A stretch of 64,000 bases of DNA from Mytilus trossulus. Taxonomy: Eukaryota > Mollusca > Bivalvia > Mytilida > Mytilidae. The stretch lies in contig NC_086378.1 of NCBI RefSeq assembly GCF_036588685.1, forward strand, positions 35,999,578 through 36,063,577, given 5' to 3'. The notes under the pieces were generated by a model, which was given only the letters and a program-made list of their open reading frames with translations, had not been told where the DNA came from and did no database searches. Shown piece after piece: positions 1 to 12,400 of this stretch (within the stretch, counting starts at the first letter, position 1; the number at the start of each line of letters is the position of its first letter). Both the position numbers and the translations under genes were made by a program.

Positions 1-359
1 AGACAGCAGAAAGATTTCTTTTCTTTTCTGTTTTTGTTTATCTTATTATGTTTTCCACGTGTAGTAATCCCATTAAAAAGTATTCGGAAAAGGTTTTATC
101 ATAGTATAGCTACATGTATATTCTCATCTACTGTAACATTTAGTTTCTAAGGTTTACCACATCAAATTATTTCAGTTTTAAAGACAAAAAACGACCTTAA
201 GAAATTATGTTAATCCTCTTCGATGTTTAACTGCGATACTCACTTGACCCCCCTTTACCGTATATGTTCTGTATCCTCTCCTGACAATTAATGCTTACAT
301 ACAAATAACACTCACTTTTATATAACAACAAAAGCTAGTATGTAAATAACATTTTACAG
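1..359. other. Intron sequence upstream of first visible PLA2G15-like exon
   Basis: AT-rich sequence ending in a clear splice acceptor (ACAG at 356-359). I see no coding segment or repeat in it. The two upstream exons expected for this gene (signal peptide and the VPGD segment, as in the downstream paralogue) are not here and must lie before the window. Confidence 0.6.
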
Positions 360-481
360 ACTTATATATAACAACAAGACACACACAACCAGTTATCCTG
401 ACGGAGTTGACATACGGGTAACTGGATTTGGAGATACGGAAAGTGTCGAGTGGCTAACGGATTTTCACATTTCTAAGAAAT
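360..481 (+). CDS. PLA2G15: PLA2G15-like copy A, exon with GVDIRVTGFG
   Basis: Acceptor ACAG ends at 359 and donor GTAAGT starts at 482. It encodes RLIYNNKTH...VEWLTDFH, the family segment before the first lid helices. The paralogous exon is 17656-17774. Confidence 0.85.
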
Positions 482-3400
482 GTAAGTAGACATTATAAAC
501 ATTACAAGACTAGTTATACATATATTATATGTCTACATTTTTAAACTGCAAGATTAAAACATATGTATATTCACTTCAGACAAAAACATAGTATCTCGCT
601 TGAATGATCCACTATATATTTAACAAAATAATTGAAACACAAATTGAAAATACGGTACTAGGTTTCAAAATTTCTTATCTAAACACCGATTTGGGGCAAA
701 ATAAAATCTCGGAAGAATTACTCTTTTAACAGATTCCACCTGTTCAAACTTGAGAATTTCAGAAAGCTAATCGTGTGTATGAGTATAAATGTTCTCAGCT
801 AGATGCTCAAACTTGCAAGTAATTAACATTTCGTTTTTATTTTTTAGTAGTTGGTTACTATGCAATGATAGTGCAGAATATGGTAAAGTGGGGTTACGTT
901 CGCAATAAAACTGTACGTGGGGCTCCATATGACTTCAGAAAAGCACCAAGTAAGTATTCAAACTATGACAGTAAGATAAATAACAAAATCAGAAATTAAT
1001 CAACAGTATATCACATTATCTTAAAATTGCTTAAAATTCAGTTGTTAAAAAGCGAGAATCATTAACTATGTATCTACTCATTCCAAAAGTTAGGAGACGC
1101 CCGTTTTATTTATTTGGGGAGTATTGTGGCCTTTTCTTAAATTTTGTGGTACAGACTATTAGTTTTCATCCTGTATTGGGAAAATTTTTGTTTCTGTCAT
1201 TACCAGGTCAGATTATGCATGTCCAAAAACCTCCACAACTCCCCATGAATATCAAATAGTCTTCCCCCAATGAATGCAACACAGAAAAGTGTCCATTCAT
1301 CAGCTCATTCACGTTCTAAAGAGTGGGAATGCAAAACCACAATGTACAAAATGTACGTAAAATGCTTGGATGACTCAAAATCTAAAAAAAGCAAACTTTG
1401 GAAACTACTTGTGTTACATTTTTTTCTGATTATGTAGATGATTTTAAACTAAATGAAAAAGGTCTTTGGATCGATCTGATGAGTAAAGACATCTTCTATT
1501 GATGTTCATAGTGTGTTCTTATGTTGTGTTGTTACACTTCTATCCAAGGACAGTGGAGGTTGAACGCTCCGGCACATGCCACATTCTTTATGTGCCTGTT
1601 CCAAGTCAGGAGCCGGTATAGTTCAGTTGTTCTCTTTGGTACATGTCTGTCATAATTGTTTTCGTAAATTGTTCTGTTTTAAATTCGGCCGTTAGTTATT
1701 TCATTTGATTTGTTTAAAATTTTTCATTTTGAGACCCTTTTAATAGCAGATTTTACAGTATTGGTTTTCTCCTAGTTTAAGGCCGTACGGTTGCTTATAA
1801 TTGCTTACATCTACTTACTTCAAAGGCGGATCCAGGGAGGCCCGCCCCCACTCTCGTGTGAAAAATTTGTAGATTATATAGGGATTCACTGAAGCATGAC
1901 TAGAGCGGTCCCTCTTTGGTCAGTAAGCGCCCCCCTTTTATGAAAATTTCTGGATCCGCCACTGATAGTTTTTTAGAGACTCGCACTTTTTTCGCATTAT
2001 ATTTTAGTAGGTTGAAGACCTGGATACTTCATACTTTGTATATAGATGCGTTATAAAACGAAGTTTCCGTCTGTCACATGTCCATTTTGCTTGACCTCAT
2101 TATCATGATTAAGTGGCTACTTGAAAGAAAGTTAAGATTTTTAGTAATGTTAATTTCTCTCTTAAATGAGTTATAGGATATTTGTATGTGGGTATCTTGT
2201 AAGGTCCTAATGTCCGTCAAACAGTTTTCACTTGACCTCGACCTCATTTCATGGATCAGTGAACAAGGTTAAGTTTTGGTGGTCAAGTAACTCAGATGCT
2301 ATAAGCAATGGGTCTAGTATATTTGGTGTATGGAAGAATTGTAAGGTGAACATGTCCAAAATGGCAGATGTCATCTGACCTTGACATAATTTTAATAGTT
2401 CAGTGGTTATAGTTTAGTTTTTGTGTTTTGGTCTGTTTATTCTTATACTGTGTGTAATAGGTCTACTATATTCGGTATATGGAATGATTGTAAGATGTAC
2501 ATGTCCAACAAGCAGGCATCATCTGACCTTGGCCTCATTTTCATGGTTCAGTGGTCAAAGTTAAGTTTTTGAGTTTTGGTCTTTTTTTCTAATACTTTAT
2601 AAAGCAGGTCAACTATGTTTGGTGTATGGAAATATTTAATGATGTACATGTCACTCTTGAAGGTTTTATTTCACACTGACTGCATCTTCACAGTTCATTG
2701 CTCAGTGTTAAGTTTTTGTGTTTTGGTCTATTTTTCTTAAACTATAAGCAATTGGTCAACTATATTTGATGTATGGAAGGATTGCAAACTGTATATGTCT
2801 GTCTGGCAGGTATCATATAACCCTAACTCTAACCAAATACTAACCCTAAAAAAAGATGTGAGTGTACTTTAGTTATTAGATATAGTGACACAACAAATCA
2901 AAATAAATCAACAGGCCAACACATGAAGTGGACTTCTATTTTGTAGGTTCCTTAGGTCCTGTAGTGCTTACCGTTTTAACCTGTTTTTTCATTCTTGGCT
3001 TTCCTATGTTTGGTTTAAAGCGTTCCGCGTGAAGGTCAATCCAGGATGCACATTGGACGCATTAAATTTACAGAGTGTTATTTTTATCTAGATTTTCGAA
3101 ATCGAAAAGTAAATGAATTTTCTCAACATTTCGATATTATATCATATATTTCATGATTTGTTGAAAGCGCTGTCCATGCAATCATTGATTTCTCTCCTGT
3201 ATATATCTTATTCGTCTCCGGTACATATATTTCCATGTGCATAATACGTTTCGAGTATCTTTCAAAATCCTTTATTTATCTATGTATATACTCGAAGAGA
3301 AAGAAAATAATGCGCAAAGCAAATTAAGAATAGAGAAATATCACAAAATACATTAAAGACTACAGAAATGAAAACTTTCACTACCATACAGACCCTCATA

Positions 3401-6400
3401 AATATAAAATACCAATCTCAGTTCCAATAAAAATGTTTATTAAGGTTTAAGTTCTCAGAATGTTTCCTTCGTAGACTTTTTTCTTTTCATAAATTAATAA
3501 ATAAACAACATGTATAGAAAAATCTTTATATCAATAGAACAAAACATAAAAATAAAATTAAAAAAAAAAAAATCATAATTATTCTGCCCTTTTGGGTAAT
3601 ACATCAGTTTCCTCTCGATCGGTTTGATTCTTCAACTGGTACTTTATCGTCTTCAACTGAGCCTCGCTTATAACTTGGAATAGGTGGAAGTAGTGCATAC
3701 CCAGATAATGATGACGTAGGACGATACATTTCGAACGTATTGCCATCTATAATTGGAGGAACTTTTGGTGATCCACATGCCGATAGAGGTCGGGGTTCTG
3801 TATTCGCAAAGGCGGTTAACAACGTCGATAACCTTACAGACGACATCGGACGTTCCATTTCCGTTGTTTTGCTTGTACTATTTATTGGCGGAAGTATTGT
3901 TAATCCAGAGGCTGACAATGGTCGGTTTACATACGTGTCACTTCTGCAGACGATTGGTGGTAACTTTCCCATAACAGAAGGTGACAATATTCTGTTTTCA
4001 TCTAAGGATTCCTTTCGTCTTTTCTGTGTGGAACGATTTAATCCTGGTGTTGATACAGGATGACTTGTGTTTACCATTGCATTCTTGGTATGTATTGCCG
4101 GTAACTGCAGGAATGCTGATGTTGAACATGGACAAGTTCTTTCGCCTTTCTCGCCTATGGTCATGGGAGTAGCGGAAACAAGATTTCGATTTGCTTCGGG
4201 AATTTTAACTTGCTCTTCTCTCTTTAAATAACTATGAAATATTTGTGGTAAATGTTCATTCGGATCAAGTCTTGGTATTATGCAGTCACTAGGACGATGT
4301 ATTTTATCTTTTGGAATTGGAATTCTACTTAAAGCTGCAAGTGAGCGTCTACGTTCATCTGTTTTTCGCTTGTCTTCACTCTCGTTCGTATTCCAAACAA
4401 ACCCCTTTATTCGGACCGGTATTCTAGATTTTTTTGTGATTCTGGGCAATTTTGTACCTCTCTCTCTCTTTCTAGGCGATCTTCTATCATCACCGTTCGG
4501 ACTTTTAGCATTTCCTGTGCTATTGATTTTAATATCAGTTCCTCGTCTAACTGATATTTTGCTCTCCGGGTACGATCTTGCAGACATCGGGCATGTTTTA
4601 GTAATCCTCAATACACGGACAGGAATACTTCTGGCAGAATCAAAGCGTGGCTTCTCTTTGTTTAGATCGGTTAAAGACATGTTTTTTTCGTCAAATCTCC
4701 TAACCATAACAGGGATTCTGCTTGGGATAATAGTGGTGCCATGGAGAAATGAGAATCGGAACCTAATGTCATTGTCATCTTTCCTGATGACGTCACTAGT
4801 TACCTTTCTCGCGATTTTTCCCTTTGTAACTTTTCCTCCGAGATTTCCTCTATTTGATAGTTTTTCCACAGTTGTTCTAATAGGTACTATAGGCAATTTC
4901 GCATGCTTCTCTCCTTTTAGGACTTTGCTAACGTCACTTTTGCATTTTGTTTCGTTTTCCTGCTTTCTTTTGATAAAGCTCAGCTTTGGTTTAGGTTTCA
5001 GTTTCTTGGGACTCTCGAAAAAGACATCAAAACTTACATTTGGCTTTAATGCATGCTCTTCTTTGTATGCACTACCAACATTTTCAACAGCAACTTGACT
5101 GTCATCAGTTGTTGCATCTTCTTTTTGTTCGTTATCATGACTTTTATCTTTCTTTTCATCAATTTGAAACTTTGCCTTTCTTCCACCAGAAGTGAGTTTT
5201 GGTTTAGTCCTTTTTTTGAGTGGACTGTCAAACATAATTTCAAAACTAGTATTAACTTTCTTTTCCTCCAGTTTAACATCTTCAATATTTCCATTGCTCT
5301 TAATATTCTGGTCTGTGACGTTCGGCTTTAGATTGAAGGTTTTTCTATTTTCCGAGGATAGTTTGGGTTTAGTATGTCTCTTTGGTTTTTCAAACAAAAT
5401 TTCAAAACTAGTATTAATTTTCTTTTCCTCCAGTTTTACATCGTCTTTGTTTTCATTCCTCTTAATATTCCGGTCTATCACGTCAGGCATCAGGTTGGCG
5501 GTTTTTCTTTTCTCGGAGGAGAGTTTGGGTTTAGACATTCTTTTCTTTGGTTTTTCAAAAATTATGTCAAAACAAGTATTAATTGTCTTCTCATAACCAA
5601 CTTCATTTGTACCGTCTGTATCCTCACAACAACTTCCGGTTTGGTCTAGTGGCAGAACTATTATTTCCTTCTCGTCGCTTATTCCAGTAACATCTACGGC
5701 GGCCTGGTCAGCATTCTCAATGTGGACTTGTTTCAGTTGTAATTTTTCTTTTTCTTTTTTTTCTTCTCCTTTTATCAGATTATCCAAAATTCTCAAATTT
5801 GATTCAATTTTAGCTTTATCGGTACTGATTAGACTAACTTTGATTTCTTCAATTATGCCAAAGCTAGTTTTCAATTTCTTCTCAACACCGACTCCATCTG
5901 TACCGTCTATATCCTCATAACAACTTTTGGTTTGGTCAGGTTGCAGAACTGTATTTTCCTCATCGACTCTTATTTTTTCATTAAGGGTGCCATCTATTGC
6001 CTCATCAGCATTCAGAGTTTTGACTTGTTTCAGTTGTGATTTAGCTTTTTCTTTTTCTTCTTCTTCTCTTATAAACTTATCTAAAATTCTTAAATTTGAC
6101 TTCATTTTAGTTTCATCGATACCGATAAGACTAGCTTTGATTTCTTCATGGTACAATTCATTTTCCTCGTAGTCTTCTTCTTCCTCTTTTTCAATAGCCC
6201 GTTTTTTAACAGCTTCGTACAATTCTTCTGGATTTCTAGTATACACATTTATATACTTTTCTAAGGAAACACATTCGTCGCCCATCCGCCATTCGAAATT
6301 TGGGCGCATTTTTGTACCATCTCCTTCAAATACGGATTCCATGCTTAAAGATTTCTTCAGACCATGTTCTTTCAATGTTTCAGTTGGAAGTTTTTTGACT

Positions 6401-9400
6401 GTTCCACTCAGAGTATTGAATTGATTATTTCCATTTATCAATTCTACAACATTAGCACGGTCTGCTTGTTTTTTATCATTAGATGGTCGTGGTGAATTTG
6501 GGCGTCCAAGCTTTGGTCTTGTCCTCCACATATTCAAACTTTCTCCACCTTGTCCCCAGTTCTTCCCGACTGATTCATTTTTCATGATTCCAAATTTTAT
6601 AGGAGTATCATCGCAATTCTTTCTATTCTCATCAAAGTTGACTTGTTTATCAAATTTGAGGTCATAGGCAATGTTTATCGATGTCATGTCTTTCCAGTCG
6701 CAATCTTCATCATATTCACTATTCTTATCCCTGGTTAAATTTTCTATTGCATACGTAACTTTTAAATCATCCAACCCGGTTAAAGACTTGTTTGCTGGAA
6801 TTTCAGAAAACCTTTCCAGATCACATGCCTCTGTGACAGCTGGGAGTAGCTCTGTCTCACCAAGATGACCGGAAACTAAGAATTTCCTGTTACCCTCTCG
6901 CTGTATAAACGATGACTGAGATGGTCTGATGTGTTTACGAGGGATAGGGTCTTGTTTTAATGGAAAAGACTTCTTTTTGTAATCAAAAGAAAAACACTCG
7001 CCAAACGCCTCTAAATATTTCTTCTTTAAAAATTCTGATGCCATAGATACCTCAGTAAAATACGAGACATTAGTTGGGTATTGTCCATATTTACGGAATA
7101 TTTCCGTTTCTCTATGATAAACGGGCATGTACTTTGTACGGAATGCTTCTTCTCTCTCTTCTCGCTCGAGATCTTTTAATGTTTGTTCCAATGATTTAGG
7201 TACCAAGCTTGTTCCGGCGTCGTCAAAGGTAAAACGTTCTGGGTGACGAGCATGAACATAATTAAGTTCACCTTCAAGCTTCTTTACCATTTGAGACTTC
7301 AGATTGAACCAATCTTGCTTTTCTTCTAGCATTAATTCCAATTCGATGATTCTCTCATTCTTTCTTTTGATTTCTCTTTCAACCATATCAATGTCTGACT
7401 CAAGATTTTGGTCTTTCCGTTCTGACCTAAAAAAAATAATTAATGTGTTGTATGTAATATTTGAATACATACATATATATACCCTTTTAAAATGATAGGT
7501 CAAATACTTTCTTTTTATCAATTACCCCTCGTATTTTTTTCTCAGGCTTCTATATGCTATTAAATCAGGAGACCTCATTTTGTGTGTCGCTTTCTTCCAC
7601 AATGAATAGAATAATCCCACTTCGAGTCCTATATAGGTACCATGTATTGTCGCATTTGTCATCCTTGCTTATGATTATTCAGTATGGGTTATTTTGGAAG
7701 GAAAACGAAAGAAAGAAAATTGTTTCCGTCATTGGACGTAATTTTCAGTCAGACTATACTTCCGGTTTACGTTTTTCTGTATTCTTTGATGTTATACTAT
7801 GAATAAGTGTATTTGCTATCTGCTTTCATTTTCAAGTTTACTATCCAAGGCGGTCACAGAGTTTGTTAAATAGAGAGGGTCTATATAATATGTCAATGAC
7901 CGCCGTGGATCGATTAGTAAATTGAGAGTTGATAGTAAAAAGCAGACACTTAATATGGTAATGAATGTTCATAATATACAGATAAACTAGAGAGAGCCGT
8001 GTTGTAGTGGTTAGTGCATCGGACTACTAACACAAAGGTTCCTGGTTCGATTCCCGTTCAGGATGAAAATTTCAGGAACTAAATTTTCGGCTCTCCCTTG
8101 ACACCATTTGCGAGTATGGTCTTGAGGAAACGATGATAGTCCGTCGGAAGGGGACGATAAATGGCTGACCCGTGTTAAGAGAGAGTCATATCTCTTGCAC
8201 GTTAAATACACCTTTGTAGATTTCGAAAAAGAGTAGGCTAATGCCGCTACAAGGCTGCACTCGCACACGCGAAGAGGAAAGGGATTAATATAAGTTGCAA
8301 AACTTGTTTCCCAATCCACTATAAATAGATATGTTTAAACTACAAATAAACGCTAAAATAATTGAAATTAATAGAAAACCAAACAATATTGGGAATTTTG
8401 GGAAAAAAGGAGGAGCCGTGCTTGGAAAAAAAAAATGTCCTGTCCCAAAGTACCAATTACTTTTAATACCTTTCCTCAGGAAATCCTCCAGTAATTAAAT
8501 ATTTTTACAAAATTAATATTCTTTCCTACCACAATTTATATACTTTCAAGCAAGCTTAATGCCCGCGAAATTTCGCCGATGTATTTAAGTTATATTTAAA
8601 TTTCTCTACAGAAACTTCTATATCTGTCAATGCGTTTGACATCCTACGTCTCTAATACATTTCAGATAAACTATTTCAACTGCTTATCATGGGCCCTTTA
8701 AATTTACTTGTTGTTTTTCATACCATTATCCATTAATTTAGTTCCATACATTTAATATGGAAAATTCAGAGAAAAACAAGAATGTGTCCCCAGTACACGG
8801 ATCGCACTATCATTCTCTATGTTCAATGGACCGTGAAATTGGAGTCAGAACTCTATTTTTAACATTAAAATTAGAAAGATCATAGCATAAGGAACATAAA
8901 ATACCAAGTTTCAGGTTGATTTGACTTCAACTTTATCAAAAACTACCTCGACCAAAAACTTTAACCTGAAACTGGACAGACGAACGAACGAACGGACGGA
9001 TGGACGAACACAGACAGACGGACGGAAGAAAAGACGAACGGACGCACAGACCAGAAAACATAATGCCCCTCTACTATCGTAGGTGGGGCATAAAAATCTA
9101 AAACCAAAACATGACTTGAACCCGGGAACCCGGACAATGCAAGCGCATATACATGGGGTCATACATAATACAACTAAGACAGCAAACAATGCTTTACGTT
9201 CATATTTTATGAGTGGGGGTCCATATAAATCTACTAGATCGAAGAACGATTGACCTTAATAAAAGCTAAACTCATAATGTAAGGTGATATCTTTCTGTTT
9301 GAGCCGTTAGGACTGTATAAAAAACACATACATTTTGTATCTCACGTCTCCTGGTCCGTACGTCGTTTTTTAACCACATGCATCTTATAAATAAATTTGG

Positions 9401-12400
9401 TGTATTTACTGTCTTCTGATTGGTTAAAAGTATTAGTTTTATTTTCAATGTTATCAATTTTAATGGAGACACGCCCACTCTGACGTTGTGTATTCATACA
9501 CCAACATGTGTGTATATTGTTATTGCTTTAATATAAATAGTATTAAAAGTTCTTTGAGCCTTTTTTTTTATAGAAATTCATTTATAATGAATGGCAATAA
9601 TTAATTTTGACTTTATTGAACCATAAAACTAATAAAAATCAGTTTTATGGTTCAATAATACAAAATAAATGATATCCATTCATTAAATACTCGACAACCA
9701 GATCGCACAAATGAAGCTGTAGAGCAGCCTTTTCCTAAACTATAAATTTGGTTAACGGAAACTAGGAATTCTGACGCAGACGGCCATCGCTTTATATACG
9801 TTTGACACAAAGAGCAGCTGCTTTATATCTTATAATTTTATCATGTAAATTTCTTAATTTTCCTCATTTTTTAAACTTGTTTAAATAATTTTATAATATC
9901 CCTTGAATGAAATTTATTGATATTCATGCCTAACAATATTAGTATTGCTCGATTCTGTGTTCTCCCTGGATGTTTGACTATCATCTATATTCGTAGATTA
10001 AAGTTATGACTGAAAAAAATAAAGAGTGAACTTTTCGTATACCTCCGTGAAAAAAATAAATGTCAAAAAACATTCCTGTCTGTGGTTAATGTATGTGTCG
10101 TCTTGCATGATATAAGTTAAAATAATATACTTACTGCGAAAGCATTTCTTCATACTGGTAGTCTTGGTCCTCTACCATATCGTCAAACTATAATAAATAA
10201 AAAAGGGGGTTACTTTTAACAGGCATAAGAACATGATGTTATCGAAAAAAAATAGTATAAACCAATTCAACACTATAACATCTGACGTATATGAGCAACA
10301 GATAAAACCATGAAATAACATTACCATGCACGCAGAAAGACGGAAATCTAAAAAAGGGGAACAAAAATAAACATTCCTTTACTGACGAGTATTTACATGA
10401 AGTTTATACATGGCTTTTGTCGTTTCTTTTCTTATCGTCTTTTTCTTACTTTTTTTTATCAATGTAGATTTTTCTTCTTGAGAATTCCTGTTACTCAATC
10501 CCAACGTTTAAAATAAAATTAACGGTACCAATTGTCTTGCACCAGATGCGCATTTCGACAATACATGTCTCTTCAGTGATGCTCGTGGCCAAAATATTTG
10601 AAATCCAAAGCTTATATAAAAGATGAAGAACTTTAATCCAAAAGGTCCAAAAAGTATAGCCAAATCCGTGAAAGGAATCACTCGATTCAGAGCTTTGCAT
10701 TAGGGAGATACATTCCTTAATTTATAATATATTCTAATATTTTGTAACAGCAAATTTTAATTACACAACACATCAACAAATCCGTATTTTTATGCCAGTA
10801 CCGAAGTACTGGCTACTGGGCTGGTCCCTCGGGGACTAATAGTCCACCATTAGAGGCATCGACCCAGTGGTAGTAATAAAATTAACGATACCAATTTTCT
10901 TGCACCAGAAAATGTTAGATTTGACTATTATGCAACAACAAAGCCAGAATTACTTCATTGAAATATATTGCCTTTTTATTTTACAATGCTCTGACAGTTC
11001 CAAATAATGGCTAGTAAATATAGAATTCTGTAATTTTATGGTGGACCTCATTTAAATATTTATTTTAAACAGGCGAATAATCCGTCTATTATACATCGAT
11101 ACCAAATATAGTGCCCACCAAACTCATTCATTAGTCATTTATTTCCAAAATGGTTTGAAAACAAAGACCAAACAAAACTGCTTACAATCTGTATCAAAAC
11201 TAACTACGAAAACGAGTGGATCTTTATCGAAGTATAATATTTTCTATCTATTAATATAAATATGAAAATAGCAACTTACCTTCGTCTTCGATGAATTCTT
11301 CTTAAAATTAAATCTCAATATCTTCAAAGACTGTTCAGATTTATCATATACGTTAATGTTTGCGGTCGTGAAGTAAAAGCTCCTTTCGACAACAGAGAAG
11401 TAGGTTTCTTCTGGGCGCTATTGTGACGTAACAAACAAAATATCTTAGACGTTACCAATAGAACTGCACATGTTCTGTTGACGTTATCTGAATATGTGCA
11501 CACACTGCGTTTCGATAATGCGTTGAATGCACATACATTTAGTATGCTTGACAATTTTATTAATTGGCATTACATCTCATAGAAGATTCGCATAACTATG
11601 GGCATGGCTGATGCTTAACCATGGATGGATTTAAAGATACTTAACAGACAGTGGCAAATATTACACGCATATTCATACCAAGAAAATTTTAAACAAGAGG
11701 AAACACTGAACAGATGAGATAAAGTATACGATGATTGCAAATATTTTGGAGGAAGGCCATTTGTTGAGCCGAAATATTTCCAATTATTGTATAATTTATA
11801 TCATCTTTTCAGTTTTTCCATCTTTGTGCGATGATATTAAACACTTTTTAGTTTTTTGTTTTCCATATATTTATCGGTATTGTTACACAATCTTTTGTTA
11901 ATTTCTTAAAAGCTTTATATTTTAGAAGGTGGAACACCTGAATGCTTCATACGTTGTATATAGATGTCTCATGTTATAAAGTTTCCGTCAGTCACATGCA
12001 CAATGTCCTTGGCCCCCCATTTTTTGAAATCATCAAAAGTGTCTTTTAATAGATAAGTATTAAAATAATCATTCAAGAGAAAAAATCCCTAATTATACGT
12101 TGTTTAAATTGTTATAAAAACACAGAGGTTTAATTTGTTTATTTATTTTTTTCATCTAGATTCATATTTCGCATTAGTTCGATTCCCATATCGCCTCAAT
12201 ATTTTTTTTCCTTTTTTACCTGGAATTCCCAGCTAAGGCGAAATTGGAACACACCTTTACAAACAGTTCTGGATCCGCCACTGCATTTGACCTTATGTGG
12301 AATCCAGGATAGTTGTCTAATTGACAATAATACCACATCTCCTTATTTAAATTTGAAAATCTTTAATATTTTTTTGGCTTGATCGTTATTTCTCTCGATT

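Noticed and set aside
2815-2850. CCCTAACTCTAACC..ACTAACCCTAA, telomere-like
   Set aside because: Only a few irregular units of a non-TTAGGG-phase sequence inside a longer degenerate tandem repeat; no interstitial telomere can be supported.
4280-5098. 272-codon open frame on the plus strand
   Set aside because: It is the antisense shadow of the large minus-strand exon; it has no splice context, and its hydrophobic Leu/Phe/Ser composition is what reverse-reading Lys/Glu-rich codons gives.
8001-8075. Possible functional tRNA gene
   Set aside because: A and B boxes are present but acceptor and anticodon stems do not pair, and a SINE body follows.
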